Source: Streptomyces fulvorobeus (lineage in GTDB: Bacteria > Actinomycetota > Actinomycetes > Streptomycetales > Streptomycetaceae). Taken from it: a stretch of DNA of 64,000 bases. The stretch is from NCBI RefSeq assembly GCF_013167895.1, contig NZ_BLWC01000001.1, forward strand, positions 6,386,001-6,450,000. Reading direction: 5' to 3'. Below, piece after piece: positions 46,401-53,508 of this stretch; the stretch's first letter is position 1, and each line of letters opens with the position of its first letter. The notes beneath the pieces were generated by a model that was not told the origin of the DNA, did no database searches, and was given only the letters and a program-made list of their open reading frames with translations. A program made the position numbers and the translations under genes.

Positions 46401-49400
46401 AATTGACCCTGCTCGCCCCGTTGGCTCCGCCCGAGCACGGCGCCCTCACCGTGCAGGTGCGCGTGGGCGCCCCGGACGAGACGGGCCGCCGCGCGCTGAC
46501 CGTGCACTCCCGGCCCGCCGAAGGGGACACCGAGCCCTGGACGGCCCACGCCCGGGGCGTCCTGGCGACCGCCGGACCGGCCGACGAGCCCGGCGGACTC
46601 GACACCGCGGACTGGCCGCCGAGCGGCGCCGAGCCGGTCGGCACCGACGCTCTGTACGAGCGGCTCTCCGGCGCCGGACTGGACTACGGACCGGTGTTCC
46701 GGGGGCTGTCGGGCGTCTGGCGGCGCGACGGCGAGATCTTCGCCGAGGCGGCGCTGCCCACACCGGCCGAGGACGCCGGCGCGTACGGAATCCACCCCGC
46801 GCTGCTGGACGCCGCGATCCGCGCGGCGGGCTGCCTGGACCCCGACGCCCTCGCGGCCCCGGTCGTCCCCCTGTCCTGGAGTGGACTGACCCTGCACGCC
46901 ACGGCTGCCTCCGCCCTGCGTGTACGGATCACCGCGACCGGCCCCGACGAGGTGACCCTGACGGCGGCCGACGCGACGGGCGCCCCGTTGCTCTCCGTCG
47001 ACACGCTGACCCTGGGCGCGCCCGGCGGGCAGCGCCCGGCGGCCACGCCCTCGGCAGGCGGCACCGACAAGGGCGCCTTCCTGGCGCTCGATTGGATGCC
47101 CGTGGCCACACCGGAGGCCACCACCGGCACCCGCTGGGCGGTCGTCGGCGACGACGAACTCGACCTGGGCTACGCGATGCACCGCGCCGACGAAACCGTC
47201 AGCGCCTACGCGGAGTCCCTGACCGGCGCGGTCGGCGACAGCGGCGTCGCCCCGGACGTCTTCCTGGTGCCCGTGGTGGGCGACCCGCAGGTCCCCGGGC
47301 CCGAGGCGGTACGTGCCCTCACCGCCCGCGTCCTGGGCCTGCTCCAGGAGTGGCTGGACGAGCCGCGCCTGGCCGGCGCGCGCCTGGTGTTCGTCACCCG
47401 CGGCGCCGTCGCCGTCGACGGCGAGGAGATCCGGGACCTGGCCGCCGCCGCGGTCTGGGGCCTCGTACGGTCGGCGCAGACGGAGAACCCCGGCAGCTTC
47501 CTGCTGGTCGACATGGACGACGCCTTCCAGTCGGTGGGCGTCCTGCCCGGACTGCTCACCCTCGACGAGCAGCAGCTGGTGGTGCGCGACCACACGATCA
47601 GGGCGGGTCGCCTCACCCGGCTGCCCGACACCGAGGAGACGCCCGAGACCCGGGGCGCGGCCCGCGCCTGGGACCCCGAGGGCACCGTACTGATCACCGG
47701 CGGGACCGGCGGCCTCGGCAGCGAGCTGGCCCGCCACCTGGCCTCCGGGCACGGCGTACGCCGCCTCCTGCTGGCCAGCAGGAGCGGGCCGCAGGCTCCC
47801 GGCGCGAGTGAGCTGGTGGCCTCCCTGGCCGAGCTGGGCGCCGAGGCCACCGTGGTCTCCTGCGACCTGGCGGACCGAGCCGCGGTGAGCGTGCTGCTGG
47901 CCGGGGTGGACGCGGCGCATCCGCTGACCGCCGTCGTCCACACCGCCGGTGTGCTCGGCGACGCGATGACCGGCTCGCTCACCCCGGAGCTGATGGAGCG
48001 CGTCCTGCGGCCGAAGGTGGACGCGGCCTGGCATCTGCACGAGGCCACCCGTGAGCTGGATCTCGCCGGGTTCGTCCTGTACTCCTCGGTCTCCGGTGTC
48101 CTCGGCGGCCCCGGGCAGGGCAACTACGCCGCGGCCAACGCCTACCTGGACGCGCTCGCCCAGCACCGCAGGGACCAGGACCTGCCCGCCGTCTCCCTCG
48201 CCTGGGGCCCCTGGGGCCGGGGCAGCGGCATGACCAGTCATGTCAGCGCCACCGACCTGGAGCGCATGGCCCGGGGTGGCATGCCGCCGCTGGCCGTCGA
48301 CCAGGGCCACGCACTCTTCGACGCCGCGCTCCTGCGCGACCGCGCCACGGTCGTGCCCACCCGGATCAACGTCGCCGGACTGCGCGAGCAGCAGGCACTG
48401 CCGGCGCTGTGGCGGGAGCTGGTCCCGCGCGCCCGCCGCTCCGCCGCCGCGGCGGACCGCTCGCCGGTCACCCTGCGCGAACGGCTGCGCCACCTCAAGC
48501 CCGCCGAGCAGGAGCGCCTGCTCGTCGAGCTGGTGGTGGGCTACTCCGCCGCGCTGCTCGGGCACCCCGACTCCAGCGGTGTGGACCCCGAACGCGGCTT
48601 TCTGGAGCTGGGGTTCGACTCGCTGGTCTCCGTCGGGCTGCGCAACCAGCTCGGCGAGGCGCTCGGACTGCGGCTGCCGAGCTCGGTGGTGTTCGACCAC
48701 GCGACCCCCGTGAAGCTCGCGCGGATGCTCCACGGCGAACTGGCCGGGCAGCTCGCTCCGGGCGCACCGTCGGGAGGCTCCACGTCCGCCGCCGCGAGCC
48801 GGAGCCCGGACACGGACGAGACGCTGGAGGGCCTGTTCTACGGGGCGGTCAAGGCCGGGAAGATGGTCCAGGGCATGCGGATGCTGAAGGCCGTCGCCGA
48901 CACCCGGCCCAGCTTCGAGTCCCCCGCCGACCTGGAGGAGCTGTCGCTCCCGGTCGTCCTGGCGGAGGGCCCGTCCACGCCCCGGCTGGTCTTCGTCAGC
49001 GCCCCCGGCGCCACCGGCGGCGTACACCAGTACGCGCGCATCGCGGCGCACTTCCGCGGCAAGCGGCACGTCAGCGCGCTGCCGCTCATGGGCTTCGCAC
49101 CCGGCGAGCTGCTGCCGGCCACCAGCGAGGCCGCGGCCCGCATCGTGGCGGAGAGCGCCCTGCACGCCAGCGACGGCGAGCCCTTCGTCCTGGTGGGGCA
49201 CTCCACGGGCGGCTCGCTCGCCTACCTGGCCGCCGGGGTGCTGGAGGAGACCTGGGGCGTCAAGCCCGAGGGGATCGTCCTGCTGGACACCGCGAGCATC
49301 CGCTACCAGCCGGGCGAGGGCAAGGACCTCGACCGGACCACCCGGTACTACCTGGCCGACATCGACTCGCCGTCGGTGACGCTGAACAGCGCCAGGCTCT

Positions 49401-49645
49401 CCGCGATGGCGCACTGGTTCATGGCGATGACCGACATCGAGACGGTGCCTTCGACCGCGCCGACGATGCTCGTGCGGTGCACGCGGTCGCACGACGGCTT
49501 CCTGTTCGACACCGCGGGCGTACCCGCGGACGACATCTGTGAGATCGACGCCGACCACCTGTCCCTCGCCAAGGAACACTCCGCGCTGACGGCGCGGACC
49601 ATCGAGGAGTGGCTCGGCGGCCTGCCCGCCACCACGGAGGCGTGA
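43478..49645 (+). CDS. nysK: Type I polyketide synthase, NysK-like: final module 18 with thioesterase
   Basis: A 2055-residue PKS that adds the last malonyl unit and releases the chain as the macrolactone. Start ATG 43478 follows AGGAAGG at 43461-43467; an in-frame ATG at 43448 lacks a comparable site. Domains by residue: docking coiled coil 1-33, KS from 35 (Cys 203), AT from 553 (GQGAQ, a variant of GQGSQ; Ser 641; HAFHS 738-742, malonyl), DH from 910 (His 944; HPALLD 1106-1111), KR from 1404 (Tyr 1550, LGD, B-like), ACP Ser 1715, and TE about 1820-2050 with GHSTGG (Ser 1909) and a candidate catalytic His 2027. The DH motifs all look intact, although this family keeps the C3 hydroxyl. The TE marks the end of the PKS assembly line. 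It follows the J-like gene by 50 bp and is followed by a strong hairpin. Confidence 0.95.
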   Translation: MPDEKKLVEYLKWVTTDLHQTRQRLQEAQSGRHEPVAIVGMGCRFPGGVRSPEDFWELLSSGRSAISGFPDDRGWDLEALAGDGEGRSATQEGGFLHEAPHFDPAFFGISPREALAMDPQQRLLLEVSWEAIERSGIDPNTLRGSRTGVFVGTNSQDYTHLVLASRDDMGGYAGNGLAASVLSGRLSFVLGLEGPAVTLDTACSSSLVTLHLAAQAVRNGECSLALAGGATVMATSSSFVGFSVQGGLAADGRCKAFSDSADGTAWSEGAGMLLVERLSDARRNGHPVLAVLRGSAVNQDGASNGLSAPNGPSQQRVIRQALAGAGLSPADVDAVEAHGTGTTLGDPIEAGALLATYGQDREEQRPLWLGTVKSNIGHTQAAAGVAGVMKMVLALREGVLPRTLHVDAPSSHVDWEAGDVRLLTEPVPWPQGERVRRAGVSSFGISGTNAHVLLEQAPPAEEADEPATAPELAPTTVPWPVSGRDEAALDAQLARVRALADVPGRDPLDVGFSLATTRSTFEHRAVLLAAAGEGGALVEAARGVPGKGAVAVLFSGQGAQRIGMGRELYARFPVFAEALDEVLARLDKELDRPLREVMWGTDPEALNDTGFAQPALFAVGAALYRLVGSWGVRPDFLAGHSVGEITAAHLAGVFSLEDACRLVCARARLMRELPAGGAMVAVRATEAEVLPLLTDGVSIAAVNGPDAVVVSGEEAAVLRLADRLDLQGRRTTRLAVSHAFHSPLMEPMLDAFRAVAESLTYGEPSVPVVSNLTGEVATAGELADPGYWVRHVREAVRFGDGVRTLAGRGVGTFLELGPDAVLSALVPESVQDPAVAALPVLRKDTSEETSAVTALAALFTRGVAVDWAALFAGTGARRVELPTYAFQRRRYWPTLRAATGDASGLGLIAAGHPLLGAAVTIADSDEILLTGRLSAQSHPWLADHRVDGRIVLPGTALAELAVRAGDQAGQDRVEELTLLAPLAPPEHGALTVQVRVGAPDETGRRALTVHSRPAEGDTEPWTAHARGVLATAGPADEPGGLDTADWPPSGAEPVGTDALYERLSGAGLDYGPVFRGLSGVWRRDGEIFAEAALPTPAEDAGAYGIHPALLDAAIRAAGCLDPDALAAPVVPLSWSGLTLHATAASALRVRITATGPDEVTLTAADATGAPLLSVDTLTLGAPGGQRPAATPSAGGTDKGAFLALDWMPVATPEATTGTRWAVVGDDELDLGYAMHRADETVSAYAESLTGAVGDSGVAPDVFLVPVVGDPQVPGPEAVRALTARVLGLLQEWLDEPRLAGARLVFVTRGAVAVDGEEIRDLAAAAVWGLVRSAQTENPGSFLLVDMDDAFQSVGVLPGLLTLDEQQLVVRDHTIRAGRLTRLPDTEETPETRGAARAWDPEGTVLITGGTGGLGSELARHLASGHGVRRLLLASRSGPQAPGASELVASLAELGAEATVVSCDLADRAAVSVLLAGVDAAHPLTAVVHTAGVLGDAMTGSLTPELMERVLRPKVDAAWHLHEATRELDLAGFVLYSSVSGVLGGPGQGNYAAANAYLDALAQHRRDQDLPAVSLAWGPWGRGSGMTSHVSATDLERMARGGMPPLAVDQGHALFDAALLRDRATVVPTRINVAGLREQQALPALWRELVPRARRSAAAADRSPVTLRERLRHLKPAEQERLLVELVVGYSAALLGHPDSSGVDPERGFLELGFDSLVSVGLRNQLGEALGLRLPSSVVFDHATPVKLARMLHGELAGQLAPGAPSGGSTSAAASRSPDTDETLEGLFYGAVKAGKMVQGMRMLKAVADTRPSFESPADLEELSLPVVLAEGPSTPRLVFVSAPGATGGVHQYARIAAHFRGKRHVSALPLMGFAPGELLPATSEAAARIVAESALHASDGEPFVLVGHSTGGSLAYLAAGVLEETWGVKPEGIVLLDTASIRYQPGEGKDLDRTTRYYLADIDSPSVTLNSARLSAMAHWFMAMTDIETVPSTAPTMLVRCTRSHDGFLFDTAGVPADDICEIDADHLSLAKEHSALTARTIEEWLGGLPATTEA

Positions 49646-49650
49646 CCGTC

Positions 49651-49680
49651 CGGGGGCGGGCGGCGGGGACCCCGCCCCCG
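49651..49680 (+). terminator. Hairpin, terminator-like, after the TE-containing PKS gene
   Basis: A perfect 10-bp inverted repeat (left arm 49651-49660, right arm 49671-49680, all G/C) with a 10-nt loop starts six bases after the stop codon. No U-tract follows, which is common in Streptomyces. It may partly terminate or buffer transcription before the P450 gene on the same strand. Confidence 0.6.
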
Positions 49681-49746
49681 CCCCCTGCGCCCCCATAAGC
49701 CACATCCGGCCCTCCCGGGCCACCTGACAACTTACGGAGACCCCCC

Positions 49747-50931
49747 ATGACCACGTCCCAGGAGCTGCCGTCCCTCAAGGGAGCGCAGCCCACCGTCCTG
49801 CGGCTGAGCCCCCTGCTGCGCGAGCTCCAGACCAGCGGCGCCGTCTGCCGGGTGCGCACCCCCGCCGGCGACGAGGGATGGCTGGTGACACGCCACGCCG
49901 AACTCAAGGAGCTGCTCCGCGACGAGCGGCTGGCCCGCGCGCACCCCGACCCGGCGAACGCCCCGCGCTATGTCCACAACCCGTTCCTGGACATGCTCGT
50001 CAGCGACGACGCCGAAGTGGCGCGCAAGCTGCACAGCGAGACCCGCGCCATGCTCACCCCGAACTTCTCCGCGCGGCGCGTGCTCAACATGAGGCCGAAG
50101 GTCGAGGCCATCGCCGAAACCGTGCTGGAGAGCTTCGTCGCGCAGGGGCCGCCGGCGGATCTGCAGGGCGGCTTCTCGATGCCGTTCTCGCTGGCCGTGC
50201 TCGGTGAACTCATCGGTGTGCCCGCCGAGGACCGTGAGCTGCTCGCCCGCCTGCTCTCGCAGATGGGCGGGCTGGACGACCCGGACACTGTCCAGGACGG
50301 GCAGCAGGACCTCTTCGGCTACCTGGTGGAGCTGGCGGGCCGCAGGAGGGCCGACCCCGGCGACGACGTGATCTCACGGCTGTGCGTGAAGGAGCCCTCG
50401 GACGCGCGCATCGGTCCCGTCGCGGCCGGGGTGCTGTTCGCCGGACTCGAGGCCGTCGCCAGCCACATCGATCTCGGCGTGATGCTCTTCGGCATCCACC
50501 CCGATCAGCTCGCGGCGGCCATGGCGGACCCGAAGGTGATGGCGGGCGCCGTGGAGGAGATCCTGCGGTCGGCGAAGGCCGGCGGCTCGGTCCTGCCGCG
50601 CTACGCCACCGAGGACGTCGAGATCGGTGGCGTCACCATCCGCTTCGGGGAGCTGGTGCTGCTCGACTTCACCCTCTCCAACTTCGACAGCCGGGTCTTC
50701 GACGATCCCGAGGTGTTCGACATCACCCGCTCGCCCAACGCCCACCTGACGTTCGGTCACGGGATGTGGCACTGCATCGGCGCCCCGCTGGCGCGCATGC
50801 AGCTCCAGACGGCGTACACCCTGCTCTTCACCCGCCTGCCCGGACTGCGGCTCGCGCGTCCCATCGAGGAGCTTCAGGTACTCGGCGGGAGGCTCTCGGC
50901 AGGGCTCACCGAGGTGCCGGTCACCTGGTAG
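49747..50931 (+). CDS. nysL: Cytochrome P450, NysL-like (CYP161 type), predicted C10 hydroxylase
   Basis: A 394-residue soluble bacterial P450. By position directly after the TE gene and by sequence style it corresponds to NysL/AmphL, which hydroxylate the mature macrolactone late in biosynthesis (C10 in nystatin, C8 in amphotericin). Start ATG 49747 has GGAGA at 49736-49740 with 6-nt spacing. The heme-binding motif FGHGMWHCIGAPLAR is present with ligand Cys343. The EEILR segment of the K helix is present. In the I helix the oxygen-activation motif reads AGLEAV, so the usual conserved Thr is Ala236. Electrons could come from the ferredoxin encoded just downstream on the other strand. The regiospecificity is inferred from the PKS pattern (C9 reduced, C11-OH), not from the P450 sequence itself. 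Confidence 0.88.
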   Translation: MTTSQELPSLKGAQPTVLRLSPLLRELQTSGAVCRVRTPAGDEGWLVTRHAELKELLRDERLARAHPDPANAPRYVHNPFLDMLVSDDAEVARKLHSETRAMLTPNFSARRVLNMRPKVEAIAETVLESFVAQGPPADLQGGFSMPFSLAVLGELIGVPAEDRELLARLLSQMGGLDDPDTVQDGQQDLFGYLVELAGRRRADPGDDVISRLCVKEPSDARIGPVAAGVLFAGLEAVASHIDLGVMLFGIHPDQLAAAMADPKVMAGAVEEILRSAKAGGSVLPRYATEDVEIGGVTIRFGELVLLDFTLSNFDSRVFDDPEVFDITRSPNAHLTFGHGMWHCIGAPLARMQLQTAYTLLFTRLPGLRLARPIEELQVLGGRLSAGLTEVPVTW

Positions 50932-50947
50932 CGCCCCGGCAGGGGCG
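50932..50947. terminator. Short bidirectional hairpin between convergent genes
   Basis: A 6-bp perfect stem (CGCCCC 50932-50937, GGGGCG 50942-50947) with a 4-nt loop fills the 21-bp gap between the stops of the L-like and M-like genes. It could serve both strands. Confidence 0.45.
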
Positions 50948-50952
50948 ACCGG

Positions 50953-51147
50953 TCAGCTCTCGCCCACGGTGATCGCCTGGGACGGGCAGATCACGCCGGC
51001 CTGCCGCGCCGCCTCCCGGGCCGGCTCGTCCGCCGGCTCGGCCAGGACCATGACGATCCCCAGATCGTCCTGGTCGAAGACGTCGGGAGCCGACAGGACG
51101 CACTGTCCGGCCCCCACACAGCGATCGGTGTCCACCCTGATGCGCAC
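50953..51147 (-). CDS. nysM: Ferredoxin, [3Fe-4S] type, NysM-like
   Basis: A 64-residue small acidic electron carrier for the cluster P450s. Three cysteines fit a [3Fe-4S] cluster: Cys10 and Cys16 in CVGAGQC, and Cys54 followed by Pro; position 13, a Cys in [4Fe-4S] proteins, is Ala. The start is GTG at 51145-51147, because the GGAGG (complement of 51156-51160) is 8 nt upstream. The nearer ATG at 51152-51154 is out of frame and too close to that site. It is the last gene of the minus-strand group N-DII-DI and converges with the L-like P450. A large hairpin separates it from the N-like gene. It probably serves the N-like P450 and perhaps also the L-like one. Confidence 0.93.
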   Translation of the reverse strand: MRIRVDTDRCVGAGQCVLSAPDVFDQDDLGIVMVLAEPADEPAREAARQAGVICPSQAITVGES

Positions 51148-51155
51148 TTTTCATT

Positions 51156-51160
51156 CCTCC
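51156..51160 (-). promoter_or_regulatory. Ribosome binding site that fixes the GTG start of the ferredoxin gene
   Basis: GGAGG on the minus strand lies 8 nt before the GTG at 51147. The same site would be only one base from the out-of-frame ATG at 51154. Confidence 0.7.
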
Positions 51161-51181
51161 GTCGGTTGAAACTGCGGTCGT

Positions 51182-51212
51182 GCCGGGGCCGCCCGTCGTG
51201 GGCGGCCCCGGC
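51182..51212 (-). terminator. Strong hairpin between the N-like P450 and ferredoxin genes
   Basis: A perfect 13-bp G/C inverted repeat (51182-51194 with 51200-51212) with a 5-nt loop. It lies 21 bp past the stop of the N-like gene and upstream of the ferredoxin gene on the same strand. It may be a partial terminator or mRNA-stabilising element setting different levels of the P450 and ferredoxin. Confidence 0.65.
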
Positions 51213-51233
51213 GTCTGGTGTGCGGTGGCGCGG

Positions 51234-52409
51234 CTACCAGCGGACGGGCAGGGAGTGCAGCCCGTACAGCACCCCGTCGTACTTGATCGGCAGCTCCGTC
51301 ATCGGAACGGCCAGCTCCAGCGTGGGGATCCGCTCGAACAGCGTCCGGTAGGCGATGTCCATCTCGACCCTGACCAGATTCTGGCCCAGGCACTGGTGCA
51401 CCCCGTAGCCGAACGCCACGTGCGAGCGGGCGGAGCGGCTGGGGTCGAACTCGTCGGGGCGCTCGAAGACGGTCCCGTCATGGTTGGCGGCGGCGACCAG
51501 CGGGATGATGCCCTCGCCGGCCCGGATGAGCTGCCCGCCGATCTCGACGTCCTCCACGGCCACCCGGAAGGCGACCAGGTCGGCCACCGAGTAGTAGCGC
51601 AGCAGCTCCTCGACGGCCCGCTCGTCGCCGATCCACTGCGGGTGGGACAGCAGGGTGACCACCCCGAGCCCGATGTTGTTCGCCGTCGTCTCGTGCCCGG
51701 CGATCAGCAGCAGCATCGACACGCCGGACAGCTCCTGCTTGCCGAGCGTCCCGTCGGCCAGCAGCCGGCTGATCAGGTCGTCGCCCGGCCGCTTCTGTTT
51801 GATGACGATCAGCCGGTTGAGGTAGCGCAGCAGTGCCTTGGAGGCCGCCTGCCGCTGCTCGTCCGTGGAGGTGAGCGTGACCAGGACCCGGGTCTTGGTC
51901 TCGAAGAAGTCCCGGTCGGCGTGGGGCACGCCGAGCAGTGTGGAGATCACCAAGGACGGCACGGACAGCGCGAAGTCCGCGATCAGATCGCCGGTGTTGC
52001 CCGCCGCGAGCATCGCGTCGATGCGCTCGTCCACGATCTGCTGGATGGCCGGACGCATCTCCCTGACCTTGCGGACGGTGAACTCGGGAATCAGCGTCTT
52101 GCGAAACCGCCCGTGCTCCGGCGGGTCCAGGGCCACGAACCAGCCGGGCACCTCGTCCTGGGACGGCACACCGCCGGTCTTCGCGGCGCGGGGGAAGCCG
52201 GGGTGCGAGGGGTTGGAGCTGATCCGCGGATCGGTGAGCACCTCGCGGACGTCCTCGTGCCGGGTCACCAGCCACACGTGCTCACCGGAGGGAAGGGTGG
52301 TGCTCACCAGCCCTTGCTGCTTACGGAATTGCAGATACTGGGGCGGTGGGAAGGACTGGCCGGGCTGCCGCAGCGGGAAGGCGACCGGACACTTGTCGAC
52401 AGTTGTCAT
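51234..52409 (-). CDS. nysN: Cytochrome P450, NysN-like (CYP105 type), predicted C16-methyl oxidase
   Basis: A 391-residue P450. In nystatin and amphotericin its counterpart oxidises the C16 methyl, set by the methylmalonyl AT of module 11, to the exocyclic carboxyl group. Start ATG 52409 is preferred over upstream in-frame starts because the protein then begins MTTVDKCPVAFPL, typical of CYP105 proteins; AGGGA lies 9-10 nt before it. Motifs: I-helix AGHETT complete, K-helix EELLR, and heme loop FGYGVHQCLGQNL with ligand Cys340. It lies 31 bp after the aminotransferase gene and forms one minus-strand operon with DI and DII. Confidence 0.93.
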   Translation of the reverse strand: MTTVDKCPVAFPLRQPGQSFPPPQYLQFRKQQGLVSTTLPSGEHVWLVTRHEDVREVLTDPRISSNPSHPGFPRAAKTGGVPSQDEVPGWFVALDPPEHGRFRKTLIPEFTVRKVREMRPAIQQIVDERIDAMLAAGNTGDLIADFALSVPSLVISTLLGVPHADRDFFETKTRVLVTLTSTDEQRQAASKALLRYLNRLIVIKQKRPGDDLISRLLADGTLGKQELSGVSMLLLIAGHETTANNIGLGVVTLLSHPQWIGDERAVEELLRYYSVADLVAFRVAVEDVEIGGQLIRAGEGIIPLVAAANHDGTVFERPDEFDPSRSARSHVAFGYGVHQCLGQNLVRVEMDIAYRTLFERIPTLELAVPMTELPIKYDGVLYGLHSLPVRW

Positions 52410-52440
52410 CTTCTCAATTTCCCTGGGAGCCGGACACGCC

Positions 52441-53496
52441 TCAGGCGGCGTAGAATTTGCGGACCTTCCCGACGATGAACTCCTGGTCATCCTCGGTCAG
52501 TCCGGTGTGGGTCGGCAGGTAGAAGCCGTCCTCGCTGAAGCGGCTCGCGTTGAGCGAGGGCCAGACGGGGTCGAGATAGCCGGGCTGGCGGCTCATCGGC
52601 TTGAAGAACAGCCGCGTCTCGACGCCCTCGTCCCTGAGGAAGTCCATCAGCTCGTCGCGGCGTTCGGCGCGCAGGTCGTACATCCACAGCACATCGCGTG
52701 GCGGCATCAGGGTGATCCCGTCGATACCGCTCAGGCCCTCGTCGTAACGGCGCTCTATCTCCCGGCGGGTGGCCAGGATGGAGTCGAGCTGCTCGGTCTG
52801 CGCCAGCGCGACGGCCGCCTGCATGCTTGTCATACGGAAGTTGTAGGCCAGCTTCTTGTGCAGGAAGCTGTGGTCCTTGGTGAAGGCCATCGCCCGCAGA
52901 TGAGCCATCTGTTCGGCGAGATAGGGGTCGTCGGTGAGACAGATCCCGCCCTCCCCAGCGGTGATGATCTTGTTGGCGAAGAGGGAGAAGCAGGCGATGT
53001 CGGCGACCGGCCGCACGCCGTGTGCCTCGGCGGAGTCCTCCACCACTCGGAGGCCGTACTGATGCGCCAGATCCATGATCGGGTCCATGTCGCACCGGCG
53101 GCCGTAGACGTGCACCGGCATGATTGCCTTGGTGCGGGGGGTGATCTTCTCCTCGATGTGTGAGACATCGATGTTGAGGTCGTCCCCGCAGTCCACGAAG
53201 ACGGGGGTGGCGCCCGTGTAGGACACCGCCCAGGCCGAGGCGATCATTGTGAACTCGGGGACGATGACCTCGTCGCCGGGGCCGACCCCGAGCGCACGCA
53301 GCGCCAGGGTCAGCGCCGTCGTCCCGGAGGAGCACGCGACGCCGTGCGTGCTCCCGTTGTATGCGGCGAACGCGGTCTCGAACTTCTTGACGTACGGTCC
53401 CTGCGAAGAGATCCAGCCGCCGCTGACGGCGTCCGTCACATATTCGAGTTCACGCCCGCCGAGCCAGGGTATGGACACGGGCTGTGTGTATGACAT
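52441..53496 (-). CDS. nysDII: PLP-dependent sugar aminotransferase, NysDII-like (DegT/DnrJ/EryC1 family)
   Basis: A 351-residue enzyme predicted to convert GDP-3-keto-6-deoxymannose to GDP-mycosamine, the amino sugar of polyene macrolides. Family marks: ACSSGTTAL (phosphate binding), VEDSAEAHG (PLP ring Asp), and SLFANKIITAGEGG with the Schiff-base Lys176, plus a C-terminal FFKPMSRQPGY segment. Length and motifs are standard for the family. Start ATG 53496 has GAGGGA about 5 nt upstream. It sits 12 bp after the glycosyltransferase gene and 31 bp before the CYP105-type P450, consistent with one operon for late tailoring. The GDP-mannose dehydratase (DIII) needed for the sugar precursor is not in the window. 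The substrate is inferred from context. Confidence 0.93.
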   Translation of the reverse strand: MSYTQPVSIPWLGGRELEYVTDAVSGGWISSQGPYVKKFETAFAAYNGSTHGVACSSGTTALTLALRALGVGPGDEVIVPEFTMIASAWAVSYTGATPVFVDCGDDLNIDVSHIEEKITPRTKAIMPVHVYGRRCDMDPIMDLAHQYGLRVVEDSAEAHGVRPVADIACFSLFANKIITAGEGGICLTDDPYLAEQMAHLRAMAFTKDHSFLHKKLAYNFRMTSMQAAVALAQTEQLDSILATRREIERRYDEGLSGIDGITLMPPRDVLWMYDLRAERRDELMDFLRDEGVETRLFFKPMSRQPGYLDPVWPSLNASRFSEDGFYLPTHTGLTEDDQEFIVGKVRKFYAA

Positions 53497-53508
53497 CGGA
53501 TCCCTCGA

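Noticed and set aside
44459..49723. Long minus-strand frame opposite module 18 and the thioesterase
   Set aside because: Shadow frame; the plus strand has all catalytic motifs in order.
51152..51154. ATG start for the ferredoxin gene
   Set aside because: It is out of frame with the ferredoxin and only one base from the ribosome site; GTG 51147 fits.
51180..52478. Plus-strand open frame opposite the CYP105-type P450
   Set aside because: The minus strand has complete P450 motifs with a good start; the plus-strand translation is composition-driven.
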